This document shows positions 8,292-16,959 of a DNA stretch of 64,000 nt, in pieces (within the stretch, counting starts at the first letter, position 1; each line of letters starts with the position of its first letter). A model generated the notes under the pieces. The model saw only the letters and a list, made by a program, of their open reading frames with translations, searched no databases and was not told where the DNA came from. The translations under genes were made by a program, and so were the position numbers. Source of the stretch: Aeromonas allosaccharophila (GTDB taxonomy: Bacteria; Pseudomonadota; Gammaproteobacteria; Enterobacterales; Aeromonadaceae); contig NZ_CDBR01000082.1 in assembly GCF_000819685.1 (NCBI RefSeq), positions 62,001 through 126,000 on the forward strand, in the 5' to 3' direction.

Positions 8292-9644
8292 ATGAGCCCG
8301 ATCAATGTCGCCAAGTTTGGCGGAACCAGTGTCGCCAACGCCGCGGCCATGAACCACTGCGCCGATATCGTGCTGGCCAATCCCGCCACCCGGATGGTGG
8401 TGCTGAGCGCCAGCGCCGGTGTCACCAACCTGCTGGTCGCCCTGGCACAAGGGGAGCTGGACGAAGCGGGCCGCGACGAGCAGCTAGCCAAACTGGCCGG
8501 GATCCAGCAGGCCATTCTGACCGATCTCGGCAACCCCGTTGATGTGAGCGCCCTTATTCATGGTCAGCTGGACGAGATCCGCCTCATGGCCCAGCAAGCT
8601 CACCAGCATACCGATGCGGAGCTGGCCGATCGCCTCATCGCCTGCGGCGAGCTGATGTCTACCCGCCTCTTTACCGAGCTGCTGCGCCAGCGCGGCGTCA
8701 AGGCCCACTGGCAGGATGTGCGCCAGCTGATGCGCACCGACAGCCGCTTTGGCAAGGCCACCGTCGATCTGGCCACCACCCGAACCCTTTGCCAGCAGAC
8801 GCTGGGCCCGCAGCTGGGCGACAGCCTTATCATCACCCAGGGCTTTATCGGCGCCGATGGCGATGGCCGCACCACCACGCTCGGTCGCGGCGGCTCTGAC
8901 TACAGCGCAGCCCTGCTCGCCGAAGCGCTCGATGCCGCCACTATCGAGATCTGGACCGATGTGCCCGGCATCTACACCACGGATCCGCGCCTCGTCACCC
9001 GCGCCCGCCCCATTCCCGAAATCAGCTTTGTCGAGGCGGCCGAGATGGCCACCTTCGGCGCCAAGGTGCTGCACCCCGCCACCCTGCAACCGGCGGTACG
9101 CCAGAATATTCCGGTGTTTGTCGGCTCTGCAAGGGACCCGGCCGCCGGTGGTACCTGGATCCGCGCCAGCACAGATTCAAGCCCGCTGTTTCGCGCCGTC
9201 GCCCTGCGCCGCCAGCAGGTGCTGGTGACCCTGCACAGCCTCAACATGTTCCACGCCTACGGCTTTCTGGCGGAAGTATTCGGCATTCTGGCCCGTCACC
9301 GCATCTCGGTCGATCTCATCACCACCTCGGAAGTGAGCGTGTCGCTGACCCTGGATCACACCGGCAGCCAGAGCAACGGCGAGCCGCTCCTGAGCGACAA
9401 GGTACTGGCCGAGCTGGGGCAACTCTGCAAGGTAGAGGTGGAAACCGGTCTGGCACTGGTGGCGCTCATCGGCAACCGGATGAGCGAAGTGAACGGGGTG
9501 GGCAGTCAGGTCTTTGACGCCCTGCGCGAGCACAACATCCGGATGATCTGCTACGGCGCCAGCGCCCACAACCTCTGCTTCCTGGTCAAAGAGAGCGAGG
9601 CGGGCAATATCGTCAACCGCCTCCATCAGGAGCTGCTGGACTGA
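8292..9644 (+). CDS. lysC: Lysine-sensitive aspartokinase III
   Basis: A 450-residue monofunctional aspartate kinase that makes aspartyl-phosphate, the entry step to lysine, threonine, methionine and diaminopimelate. The kinase domain opens with VAKFGGTSVAN (residues 5-15). TTTLGRGGSDYSAALLAEAL (about 195-214) is the aspartate/ATP segment, and FGAKVLHPATLQPA follows. Two C-terminal ACT domains (about 300-450) bind the lysine inhibitor. Length matches E. coli LysC (449) and the organisation is ACT-ACT without a homoserine dehydrogenase domain. The ATG at 8292 has AGGAG at 8281-8285. Expression is under the L-box directly upstream. Confidence 0.96.
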   Translation: MSPINVAKFGGTSVANAAAMNHCADIVLANPATRMVVLSASAGVTNLLVALAQGELDEAGRDEQLAKLAGIQQAILTDLGNPVDVSALIHGQLDEIRLMAQQAHQHTDAELADRLIACGELMSTRLFTELLRQRGVKAHWQDVRQLMRTDSRFGKATVDLATTRTLCQQTLGPQLGDSLIITQGFIGADGDGRTTTLGRGGSDYSAALLAEALDAATIEIWTDVPGIYTTDPRLVTRARPIPEISFVEAAEMATFGAKVLHPATLQPAVRQNIPVFVGSARDPAAGGTWIRASTDSSPLFRAVALRRQQVLVTLHSLNMFHAYGFLAEVFGILARHRISVDLITTSEVSVSLTLDHTGSQSNGEPLLSDKVLAELGQLCKVEVETGLALVALIGNRMSEVNGVGSQVFDALREHNIRMICYGASAHNLCFLVKESEAGNIVNRLHQELLD

Positions 9645-9673
9645 TCCTCACCCGAGGCAATTTAGAACACGCA

Positions 9674-9704
9674 ACAGGGCGCCTACAAGGCGCCCTGTTC
9701 ATTT
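9674..9704 (+). terminator. Terminator of lysC
   Basis: A perfect 10-bp stem, ACAGGGCGCC (9674-9683) with GGCGCCCTGT (9689-9698), has a 5-nt loop and is followed by TCATTT. It lies 29 bp after the lysC stop. The U tract is short but the stem is strong, and it may also serve the convergent kinase-like gene that ends at 9726. Confidence 0.8.
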
Positions 9705-9725
9705 GTACTCCGCAAAGGTATTGGC

Positions 9726-10811
9726 TCAGGCAAGGCTGGTGGCAGGCAACTGGCAGGCCACAGCTTCGCGGCGCAGTTGCTGCAAGCGGGCCAGCAGCCC
9801 GGTCTGGCCGAGCTCCGTCTCCTGAGGCGAGAGATTGTTCACCAGCAGCGGATAGTGATCCGTCACCGCCTGCATCAACCAGTCGAGGCGACGCAGGGTG
9901 AGCGGGCCGCAGCTCTGGCCGCTCAGATCATCGGCCACATCGAGCCGGTGGCTGCGATACATGTCCCGCCACCAGTTGGCGATCAGCGCCTCGTCGCTTG
10001 CCAGTGCGGCGCTCCACTCCCCTTGCAGGGCGTGCAGGCGGGCCAGCACGGGCGCACTGGCCCCTTCACGGATCAGGTGATGGATCTCCCGTTTGACCCA
10101 TTTCAGACAAAGCTCGCGCCAGTAGCGAAATTGCGGCAAGGGATCGGCCTCATCGAGCCAAAGCCCTGACAGGGTGCGGCTCTCCAGCCGCTCCGGTACA
10201 TGGAACTGCGGGTCGACCAGACCATTGGAGTTGTATTCAAAGCGGGGATCGAAGGTCCACATATAGCCAAAATCGAACACGCTGATCTGCTCGCCGTCAT
10301 CGAGCAGGTTGCCCGGGCTCGGGTCCCAGTCAAACCAGCCCCAGCGGGCCAGCTCCCCCTGCACCTCCAGCATCTGGGCCAGATTACGTTCGTTGAGCTG
10401 ATGCACCGGCACACCCCGCAACCAGGGGGAGACCAGCACTCCGGCCCGCGCCGATCCAAAGCTGGTGCAGACCACATGGGAGAGGATGGTGGGGTGCAGC
10501 TCGCGCAGCGCCTCGATTTCACGCCGCCGCTCCAGCTCGGTCAGAAAAGCGGTCTTGCCATCGAGGTTGGCCACCAGCGAATCCTGACGCCGCCGCTTGA
10601 GACACCAGTGGTGCCCCTCCACCTTGAGGTGAAACACCTCGGCGGTGAGACCGTGACGATAGACCTTGATCACAGCCGGATGGGTATCCTTCAGTTTGAC
10701 CAGCTGGGCCAGCGGCAACGGGCAGTCACGCTCGCGCCCGATCCGGATCTCTTCCTTGCTCTCCAGCATGCGCAGCAATCTGGCCTGGCGCGCCATCACC
10801 TTAGGATTCAT
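9726..10811 (-). CDS. Kinase-fold (phosphotransferase-like) protein of unknown substrate
   Basis: A 361-residue protein with a protein-kinase/aminoglycoside-phosphotransferase-like core. A beta-strand segment, GHHWCLKRRRQD, supplies a candidate ATP lysine (K72). The catalytic loop WFDWDPSPGNLL (159-170) provides D161/D163 and N168, and VFDFGYMW supplies the metal Asp (D180) in a DFG-like position. It resembles the lipopolysaccharide core/Kdo kinase type more than antibiotic kinases, but the substrate is not evident. The long helical C-terminal part (about 200-361) has no motif I recognise. The open frame runs up to 10937, but ATG 10811 follows a near-perfect AGGAGGT with 6 bp spacing. It is divergent from the LTA-synthase-type gene, which hints at an envelope role. 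Confidence 0.7.
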   Translation of the reverse strand: MNPKVMARQARLLRMLESKEEIRIGRERDCPLPLAQLVKLKDTHPAVIKVYRHGLTAEVFHLKVEGHHWCLKRRRQDSLVANLDGKTAFLTELERRREIEALRELHPTILSHVVCTSFGSARAGVLVSPWLRGVPVHQLNERNLAQMLEVQGELARWGWFDWDPSPGNLLDDGEQISVFDFGYMWTFDPRFEYNSNGLVDPQFHVPERLESRTLSGLWLDEADPLPQFRYWRELCLKWVKREIHHLIREGASAPVLARLHALQGEWSAALASDEALIANWWRDMYRSHRLDVADDLSGQSCGPLTLRRLDWLMQAVTDHYPLLVNNLSPQETELGQTGLLARLQQLRREAVACQLPATSLA

Positions 10812-11066
10812 ACATGTACCTCCTGTCGCTATTGAGAGACTAAACAGCGCCTTTCTCCCAGGCCAGCGGCAAAACCCCATGATGACGCTTTCATCACATA
10901 TTCCGTGCAACCCCTCGATCGGGATCACAATTTGCAAGGTTGAACTGTAACCAAATATTCATTGAGTGGTCATTAAATTGACAACCCGGAACAAGGCCCG
11001 CACCATCGGGTCAAACTCTATGCGGATGAACGATCTCTCCCTCACTCGCTCAAAGGATGAGCTTAT

Positions 11067-13322
11067 ATGAATCGCCCCTCCTCAGGCCGCCCCCGCGTCC
11101 TGAGTCTGCCCTCTCTGCTGCTTGCCCTGCTGGGCGGATTGCTGCTGCTGACCCTGTTGTTGCCGCTTATCAATCCCGGTAGCTGGCTGGGCCGTGCCCA
11201 ACCGCTGGTGCTGGGCCCCGCCGACAATCCGCTGGCCACCCTCACCCGCCACGCCCTGCTCTATAAAAGCGACAGCCGCGGCCTCTATCTGGTGGTACGG
11301 AGCCAGTGGCAGTTGCGAGGGCCGCTGCAAGCGGGGGACAAGGTGCGGGTAGAGCTGCTCAACGACAAGGGGGAGCGGATCGACCAGCTCAGTCAAGCGG
11401 TGGATAAGCGTCAGGTGTGCCGCAATAACCGCTGCTCGCTGGATCTCAACAGCACCCTGCGCGCCCCGGACGATGCGCTGGCCAGCCGCTATCAGCTACG
11501 CATTGGTCTGCTGCTCAAAGATCGCCCCGAGAGCGGCAATTTCAGCCAGATCCTGCAAACCCTGCCGGAGCAGGGCTTCAACCTCACCTATCTGGTGGTG
11601 AGCCTGACGCTGGTACTGGCCCTGAGCGCCGCCGTGCTCAAGACGGTGCTGCCAACGCTGCGCCGCAGCCTGCGCTGGCGGATCATCGGCAGCCTGCTGC
11701 TCGGCAACCTCACCTTCGTGCTGCTGCACGGCTTCGTGGTGTTCAAGCTGGGGGAGTTTCTGCTCTGGTCAGGCTTTCGGCCGGAGCACTACTATCTCGC
11801 CTGGGGCAGCATGGTGCTGGGCTGGAGCCTCTGCGCGCTGGCGGGTTTCAACCTCTATATGGGACTGGTCTTTACCGCGCTTTCGGGAATAGGCCTGCTC
11901 GCCAACTTTATGAAGATCGCCATCTACGGCGTGCCGCTCGGGGGTGATGATTTTGGCAACCTGCTGGCGCTGCTGCGGATCCTGCTCGACCAGCACCCCA
12001 TCCTGCCCATCTTCACCCTTTTACTGGCACTGTTTCTCTGCTGGCGCTTTGCCCTGTCACGCTGGGTGCTGCGCACCGCCGCCGCCACCGCCACCTTCTT
12101 TGCCCTGTGCGTGTTTGCCACCCAGACCGGCAACAAGCTGCTGGGGGCCAACATTCGTTACGTGGACCGTGCGGTCAACTACCACAGGGACATCATCCGC
12201 TCCGGCCCCGGCCTCTATCTGTTCAATCTGGTGGACGAGATGCTGCAAAGCGGCAGCGTGTTTCGCTACCCCTTGCAGATCAACGAGCTGACCCCGCAAC
12301 TGAGCCATCCGCCCCAGGGCATTGCGCCGCGCTGGGATCTGGTGATCGTGCTGCAATATGAGTCGCTCTGGCTCGACTGGAAGGGGCGGATCTGTGCCCC
12401 GGCCCCCACCCTCTCCCTGCCTGCCAGCGTGCAGCAGTGGCAAAAAACCATCCACTCCCCCACTACCGGTGGCATGACGGTGCTGGCGGAGTTCGAGATG
12501 AACACCGGCCTGCCGGTGGGCTTGCTCAAGCAGGGGGTGGTGCCCTACTACTACCTCTCTGAGCAGGTGCCGGGGCTGGCCCAGAGCGCCAGACAGAGCG
12601 GCTATAAGACGCTGTTCGCCCACCCCTATGTAGAAAAATTCTGGGGCCGTGCCAAGGCGATCCCGGCGCTCGGCTACGAGGAGCGCTGGTTCGATACCCG
12701 CTTCACCACCCTCGAGCACAAGGGGCTCTATATCTCCGACGATGCGCTGATCGACCATATGCTCAAGCGCAGCGAGCAGGATAGCCAGCCGCTGTTTGCC
12801 TACGCGGTTACCATGCAAGGGCACGGCCCCTTCGATGGCCCCCGCTATCAGGGGCAGGAGCGCAGCGGCGCCTGCCCGAACCAGAGCGAGAGCGACACCC
12901 AGCTGCTCAACACCTACTACACCGGGGTAGTGGATGCCATGGCCTCGCTGGAGCGGCTGCTCAAGACACTCGACCAGTCGGGCAAACGCTATCTGGTGGT
13001 GGCCTTTGGCGATCACCAGCCGTTTTTGATGTCCGCCGGCAAGGGCATTCACGGTGACAAACCGACGCGCGATGCCACCTACCAGATCCCCATGATGGCC
13101 TTTGCCCGCGCCGATGATCCCCTCAATCTGGCAACCCAGTTTGCGCCAGTGCGCCAGCTCTACCAGATGGGTCAGGCCACTCGTCAGCTGCTGGCGGGGG
13201 ATATCACCCCCATCGAGGACAAACCCCTGCTCCATCCGGTGCTGGGCGAGGAGAAGGGATTCGACCCCTCGAGCCTGGTGCCGCAGATCCGCGCCAGCTT
13301 CCGGCCCGATGCCCTGCCCTGA
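11067..13322 (+). CDS. LTA synthase family (sulfatase-fold phosphoglycerol transferase) membrane protein
   Basis: A 751-residue protein. It has an N-terminal membrane anchor (about 10-35), a periplasmic beta-rich insert (about 50-150) containing a CRNNRC cysteine pair, and further membrane segments between about 175 and 350. A periplasmic alkaline-phosphatase/sulfatase domain follows from about 410. Its active-site region GGMTVLAEFEMNTGLP lies near 467-482, where the Thr is the expected nucleophile, and the metal motif FGDHQPF near 647-653 matches the family. Relatives transfer phosphoglycerol from phosphatidylglycerol to lipoteichoic acid or to periplasmic glucans (OpgB) in Gram-negatives. 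The acceptor here is unknown. ATG 11067 has AAGGA 9 bp upstream. Confidence 0.85.
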   Translation: MNRPSSGRPRVLSLPSLLLALLGGLLLLTLLLPLINPGSWLGRAQPLVLGPADNPLATLTRHALLYKSDSRGLYLVVRSQWQLRGPLQAGDKVRVELLNDKGERIDQLSQAVDKRQVCRNNRCSLDLNSTLRAPDDALASRYQLRIGLLLKDRPESGNFSQILQTLPEQGFNLTYLVVSLTLVLALSAAVLKTVLPTLRRSLRWRIIGSLLLGNLTFVLLHGFVVFKLGEFLLWSGFRPEHYYLAWGSMVLGWSLCALAGFNLYMGLVFTALSGIGLLANFMKIAIYGVPLGGDDFGNLLALLRILLDQHPILPIFTLLLALFLCWRFALSRWVLRTAAATATFFALCVFATQTGNKLLGANIRYVDRAVNYHRDIIRSGPGLYLFNLVDEMLQSGSVFRYPLQINELTPQLSHPPQGIAPRWDLVIVLQYESLWLDWKGRICAPAPTLSLPASVQQWQKTIHSPTTGGMTVLAEFEMNTGLPVGLLKQGVVPYYYLSEQVPGLAQSARQSGYKTLFAHPYVEKFWGRAKAIPALGYEERWFDTRFTTLEHKGLYISDDALIDHMLKRSEQDSQPLFAYAVTMQGHGPFDGPRYQGQERSGACPNQSESDTQLLNTYYTGVVDAMASLERLLKTLDQSGKRYLVVAFGDHQPFLMSAGKGIHGDKPTRDATYQIPMMAFARADDPLNLATQFAPVRQLYQMGQATRQLLAGDITPIEDKPLLHPVLGEEKGFDPSSLVPQIRASFRPDALP

Positions 13323-13333
13323 TCCCTCTCGCC

Positions 13334-13365
13334 AAAAACAAGGCCGCATCAGCGGCCTTGTTTTT
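13334..13365. terminator. Bidirectional terminator between LTA-synthase-type and S66 genes
   Basis: AAAAACAAGGCCGC (13334-13347) pairs with GCGGCCTTGTTTTT (13352-13365) around an ATCA loop. It has A and T tracts on both sides. It can stop the plus-strand gene ending at 13322 and the minus-strand gene ending at 13382. Confidence 0.9.
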
Positions 13366-13381
13366 GACATTCATTTCGCAC

Positions 13382-14398
13382 TCATTCTGCTCGCCACCAG
13401 GGCTGCAGCAAGGTGAGCCGCTGGCGGTCGAGATCGAGCGCCACCTCGATACCCAGCGGCAACGTCAGCATGGGGTGGGTATGGGCGCAATCAAACTCCG
13501 CCAGAATGGGGAAAGTCGGTTCCCCCACCACCTCCAGCAGGATATCGAGCGGGCGCTTGCCGCTGCCCTGATCGTTGAACAGCTCGTGCTTGCCGAGGAT
13601 AAGCGCGCCTATCCGATCAAACACCCCACACAGCTTGAGATGGGCAAAGGAGCGCTCCAGCGTCTCGGCAGACTTCAGGCTGTCCTCCAGCAACAGAATA
13701 TCGCCGTGTTCGATGGTCGGCATATAGGGAGAACCCCAGATCCCCGCCATGGTGTTGAGGTTGCCGCCGATCAGCCGCCCCTGCACCCGACCAGAGCCGA
13801 CCGATATCAGACGATTGGGCTGGCAGAGCTTGGCCCGAGTCTGGTTTTCCCAATCCAGTCGTTCATCACTCGAGTGCGCGGGGGTAGGCAGCGTGCAGGG
13901 GACGCCAGCTTCATCGGCCAACACAATCTGTAAAAAACTGGCCAGCGTCTCATCCACCAGCGGCGGCCACTCGCCAAAGGAGGCCACCAGCGCCGGGCCA
14001 TAGAAGGTAACCAGGCCAGTTTGGGCATAGATGCCGAGCAGCAACGCCGTCACATCGGAATAGCCAACGATGATCTTGGGATCCCGTCTCAGCGCCTCGT
14101 AATCGATATAGGGCAGCAGGGAGTTGGAGTTGCTGCCGCCAATCACCGACATGATGCAGCGCACTTCGGGTTCGCGAATAAGGGCGTTGAGCTCTTCGGC
14201 CCGCGCGGCGATGGCGCCGGAACGCCAGTGATCCTGCTGGCCGGTGAGGCTGCCCGCCTTGAGTTTGAAACCCTGCCCCTCAAGAAACGCCCTGGCACGG
14301 GCAAAACGGTTGGGAGCCCAGGCGGTCGCCGCACTTGAGGGGGAGAAAAAAGCGATGGTATCGCCACGTTTGAGCAGCGGGGGAACCAATAACGTCAT
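13382..14398 (-). CDS. S66 family LD-carboxypeptidase/MccF-like peptidase
   Basis: A 338-residue serine peptidase of family S66. The catalytic triad is visible as Ser114 in IVGYSDVTALL, Glu238 in ILLLEDSLKSAE and His308 in CAHTHPMLTLP. The N-terminus (PPLLKRGDTIAFFSPSS) is the typical first strand. S66 enzymes are cytoplasmic LD-carboxypeptidases (LdcA, murein tetrapeptide recycling) or MccF-type enzymes that inactivate microcin C. The sequence RVQGRLIGGNLNTMAGIWGS and the overall length fit the MccF-like branch somewhat better, which is an inference. ATG 14398 has AAGGA 10 bp upstream; an in-frame GTG at 14407 is too close to that site. It stands alone. Confidence 0.85.
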   Translation of the reverse strand: MTLLVPPLLKRGDTIAFFSPSSAATAWAPNRFARARAFLEGQGFKLKAGSLTGQQDHWRSGAIAARAEELNALIREPEVRCIMSVIGGSNSNSLLPYIDYEALRRDPKIIVGYSDVTALLLGIYAQTGLVTFYGPALVASFGEWPPLVDETLASFLQIVLADEAGVPCTLPTPAHSSDERLDWENQTRAKLCQPNRLISVGSGRVQGRLIGGNLNTMAGIWGSPYMPTIEHGDILLLEDSLKSAETLERSFAHLKLCGVFDRIGALILGKHELFNDQGSGKRPLDILLEVVGEPTFPILAEFDCAHTHPMLTLPLGIEVALDLDRQRLTLLQPWWRAE

Positions 14399-14667
14399 GA
14401 CACGCACATCCTTGCCAACATCCAGCCATTACAGAATCTTTGAGACTCCTACATAACCCCTTTGATCACAACGGGTTTTATCGTTAGTGTTTAGAAATAC
14501 AAAACACTACATTCATTATTAACAGATATTCTAAACACCATCCCCTTCCTAGAATGACCTCATTGCGATGGCCAACCCCGGTTGGCTATCAAAGCGGTCG
14601 GTCTGACAGCCCGGACGTTTCTCCCCCACTTATCTTTTATCTCTCACTTATCAATGAGGTGCTTGTC

Positions 14668-15510
14668 ATGAATAGAACCGCATCCCCCAGCGCATTGGTT
14701 GTAGAAGGCGGTGCCATGCGCGGCATCTTTGCCAGCGGTGTCCTGGATGCGTTTATCGAGCATGACTATCGCCCCTTTGACTTCGCCATCGGCGTCTCGG
14801 CGGGAGCCACCAACCTCTTGGCCTACCTCGCCAGCCAGCATGGCCGCAGCCACGACATCCTGACCGAGCTGGCGTGCAGCCAGCAGTTTATGGATCCCCT
14901 GCGCTTTGCCAAGGGGGGCAGTCTGGTGGATATCCACTGGCTGTGGAACACCAGCTGCCGCAAATACCCTCTCGATATCCATCGCTATCGCGAGACCGGC
15001 ATCCCCTTCTATGCGGTGGTGACCAATACCCTGACCGGCAAGGCGGAGTACATCCGGGTCAAGCCGGAGAACATGAACGAGGTGCTGCCCGCCAGCTGCG
15101 CCATTCCCCTCGCCTCCCACGAATACCCGGAGGTCCATGGGGTACCGATGACCGATGGCGGCGTCGCCGACTCCATCCCGGTGATCGAGGCCTACCGCCG
15201 CGGCGCCCGTCATATGACGGTGATCCTCTCCGAGCCGCTCGGCTACCGGCTCAAACCGATGCCGTTCCCCTGGATGATCCGCACCCTGCTCAAGACCCGC
15301 CCCGCGCTGGCCCATGCGCTGGAGCAGCGGGATCGCAGCTATAACGAGGCGCTCGATTTTATCGCCAATCCACCGGATGACTGCCAGATCGAGGTGATCG
15401 CCCCGGCCGACTACTTCCCCGTTTCCCGTTTCACCCGAGATATCAACAAGCTGGAGATGGGATACGTAATGGGCAAGTGCGCAGGCTATCAGGCCGCCCT
15501 GCTCAATTGA
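14668..15510 (+). CDS. Patatin-like phospholipase, YjjU-type
   Basis: A 280-residue patatin-domain protein. The oxyanion loop is VVEGGAMRGIFASGVLDAF (residues 11-29), the nucleophile is Ser44 in IGVSAGATN, and the second member of the dyad is Asp163 in MTDGGVADS. Patatins are Ser-Asp acyl hydrolases acting on phospholipids or other acyl esters; the EGGAMRG form is that of the YjjU branch. There is no signal peptide, so it is probably cytoplasmic. An upstream-extended frame exists from 14554, but ATG 14668 has GAGGT 7 bp ahead and begins at the conserved region. Substrate unknown. Confidence 0.88.
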   Translation: MNRTASPSALVVEGGAMRGIFASGVLDAFIEHDYRPFDFAIGVSAGATNLLAYLASQHGRSHDILTELACSQQFMDPLRFAKGGSLVDIHWLWNTSCRKYPLDIHRYRETGIPFYAVVTNTLTGKAEYIRVKPENMNEVLPASCAIPLASHEYPEVHGVPMTDGGVADSIPVIEAYRRGARHMTVILSEPLGYRLKPMPFPWMIRTLLKTRPALAHALEQRDRSYNEALDFIANPPDDCQIEVIAPADYFPVSRFTRDINKLEMGYVMGKCAGYQAALLN

Positions 15511-15708
15511 CAAGGGTTTTACAGGCATGACCCGGCCTGCCGCGACGCACGCGCCGCCAACACAACAACAATCGGGTCAGTTGAGCAACATGAGTCATAA
15601 AAACAGACCGTGGCAGGCAAGCGCGGCCAGAACCGGTGCCAGACACTCTGAGCGGCTTGCCCTCATCCCTATGCCAGGGCATCTCACCCTCATACAAGGT
15701 GTTTATTT

Positions 15709-15954
15709 ATGTCGTTTCTTCTCACCCATCCCGCGCTGGCGCAACTGTTCGAGCGGCTGCAGCCCGATTACCGGATCATGGCGCCCGCGGCCGAATATCG
15801 GGGCGGCCAGCGAGAGGTGCGCGGCGAGCTGCAACAGCTGGTCGCACTGGCTCGTCAGGTGAAGAGCCCGAGCCTGATCATCATCGGCTCTGTGGTCACT
15901 CTGGCCGACAAGCTGGACTGGTATGGGGAGGCCAACACCCTCACCGGTGTCTGA
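15709..15954 (+). pseudogene. Deletion-scar ORF: AsrA-like N-terminus joined to CysG/CobA C-terminus
   Basis: An 81-codon ORF with a good ribosome site (AAGGT, 8 bp before ATG). Residues 33-78 (QREVRGELQQL, then SPSLIIIGSVVTLADKLDWYG) match the extreme C-terminus of uroporphyrinogen-III C-methyltransferase CysG/CobA. The remaining roughly 200 residues of the methyltransferase are absent. Residues 1-28 (LFERLQPDYRIMAPA) resemble the start of the AsrA/4Fe-4S dicluster subunit of anaerobic sulfite reductase. Because asrABC and a siroheme methyltransferase gene are commonly clustered, the ORF is best read as what remains after an in-frame internal deletion of such an operon. A functional small protein cannot be excluded. 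Confidence 0.6.
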
Positions 15955-15998
15955 TCCGGCAGACGTGTCCAGAGGGCGGGATAATGACCTCCAGAGAC

Positions 15999-16035
15999 AA
16001 AAAGCAGACACCAGGCAACCGGTGTCTGCTTTTTT
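15999..16035. terminator. Strong bidirectional terminator
   Basis: AAAAAGCAGACACC (15999-16012) pairs with GGTGTCTGCTTTTT after an 8-nt loop, with six T following. It serves the scar ORF, presumably the original operon end, on the plus strand. It also serves the secreted-protein gene ending at 16069 on the minus strand. Confidence 0.9.
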
Positions 16036-16068
16036 CATCAACAGGATAAGCGCTAAACCGCGCGCCCC

Positions 16069-16671
16069 TTACTCCAGCGTGATGGGGCCGGTGTTCTGGG
16101 CATCGCTGTCATTCCAGTCGCTCTCATAACGAATGCGCGGATCCCCCTGCAGGGTATAGAGAATGGTGCCCTGACGAAACTGCAGCGCACCATCGGCCCG
16201 CTTGGCCTTCACCTTGACCCCGTTGACCCACACCTGCTCCTTGCCATCCACCTGAATGTTGGCCACGGTGGCACCGGTCTCGCTATTTTTGGCGGTCCAC
16301 TTGCCCTGATAAGGGGAATCCCCTTTGGCCATCGGCAGCGCAGCCGCCTTGCCAGCAGACCAGGCGCTGACCGTACAGATGCCGTTGGCGCGTTTGTCAT
16401 GCTTGATGGCGTAATCGACGCTGGGCTCGCTGGTCGCGGAGTCAGAGGTGATGCCGATCATGATCTTGCCGCTCTGGGCGGTATAGGCGGTCGGCGCATC
16501 GGTTTTCAGCGTGGCCTTCTTGCCATTGATAAAGACATTGCCCCCTTGCGCCTTGACCTGAATATTCATCGGGCAACTGGCGGTAAAGTTGGGAACGGCT
16601 GCGGCAACACTTCCGGCATAAGCAGAGATGGCCAGCGTGATAACAGTCAACAGTGCAGATTTTTTGTGCAT
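16069..16671 (-). CDS. Secreted/periplasmic protein of unknown function
   Basis: A 200-residue protein with a clear Sec signal peptide (KKSALLTVITLAISAYAGSVAAA, about residues 3-25, with cleavage probably after AAA). The mature part is rich in short polar strands and holds two cysteines (ASCPMNI and GICTVSA) that could form one disulfide. Two related segments, VFINGKKATL and VWVNGVKVKA, suggest an internal duplication of a small beta motif. I recognise no family. It is monocistronic, flanked by terminators at 15999-16035 and 16781-16809. Export to the periplasm or outside is well supported; function is not. Confidence 0.75.
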   Translation of the reverse strand: MHKKSALLTVITLAISAYAGSVAAAVPNFTASCPMNIQVKAQGGNVFINGKKATLKTDAPTAYTAQSGKIMIGITSDSATSEPSVDYAIKHDKRANGICTVSAWSAGKAAALPMAKGDSPYQGKWTAKNSETGATVANIQVDGKEQVWVNGVKVKAKRADGALQFRQGTILYTLQGDPRIRYESDWNDSDAQNTGPITLE

Positions 16672-16780
16672 CTTGATACGCCTTCAAGAAAGAGTGGTTC
16701 ATGCAAAATGAGGGTCATCCGTGATGAGGTGTCGTCCTGATGGCTGTCACTCTAGTCCGGCGATCCAGGGGGGCCCAGTT

Positions 16781-16809
16781 AAAAAAAATAAAACCCGAGC
16801 CATCGGGTT
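16781..16809 (-). terminator. Minus-strand terminator-like hairpin upstream of the secreted-protein gene
   Basis: AACCCG (16792-16797) pairs with CGGGTT (16804-16809). On the minus strand the stem is followed by a T-rich tract, the complement of the A-rich 16781-16793. It sits between the YbjQ-family gene and the secreted-protein gene, so it is a second terminator for the former or a leader hairpin for the latter. Confidence 0.6.
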
Positions 16810-16903
16810 ATGAAAAACTATAAAAGTTTGAAATCATCAACTTAGACTCATTAATGGCATGGGCTCAACACCCCGTTCACGCCTCGTTGCCCGCAGCCGG
16901 GCA

Positions 16904-16934
16904 CAAAAAAGCCGATAACCCGGTTATCGGCTTT
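16904..16934 (-). terminator. Terminator of the YbjQ-family gene
   Basis: AAAGCCGATAACC (16908-16920) pairs with the directly following GGTTATCGGCTTT (16922-16934), leaving almost no loop. The minus-strand copy is followed by six T, the complement of A-rich 16904-16910. Confidence 0.8.
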
Positions 16935-16959
16935 GGCCCGAACAGCTGGCGGCAGGATA

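Noticed and set aside
12057-13370. 437-codon open frame antisense to the LTA-synthase-type gene
   Set aside because: Runs through the bidirectional terminator and has no coding features.
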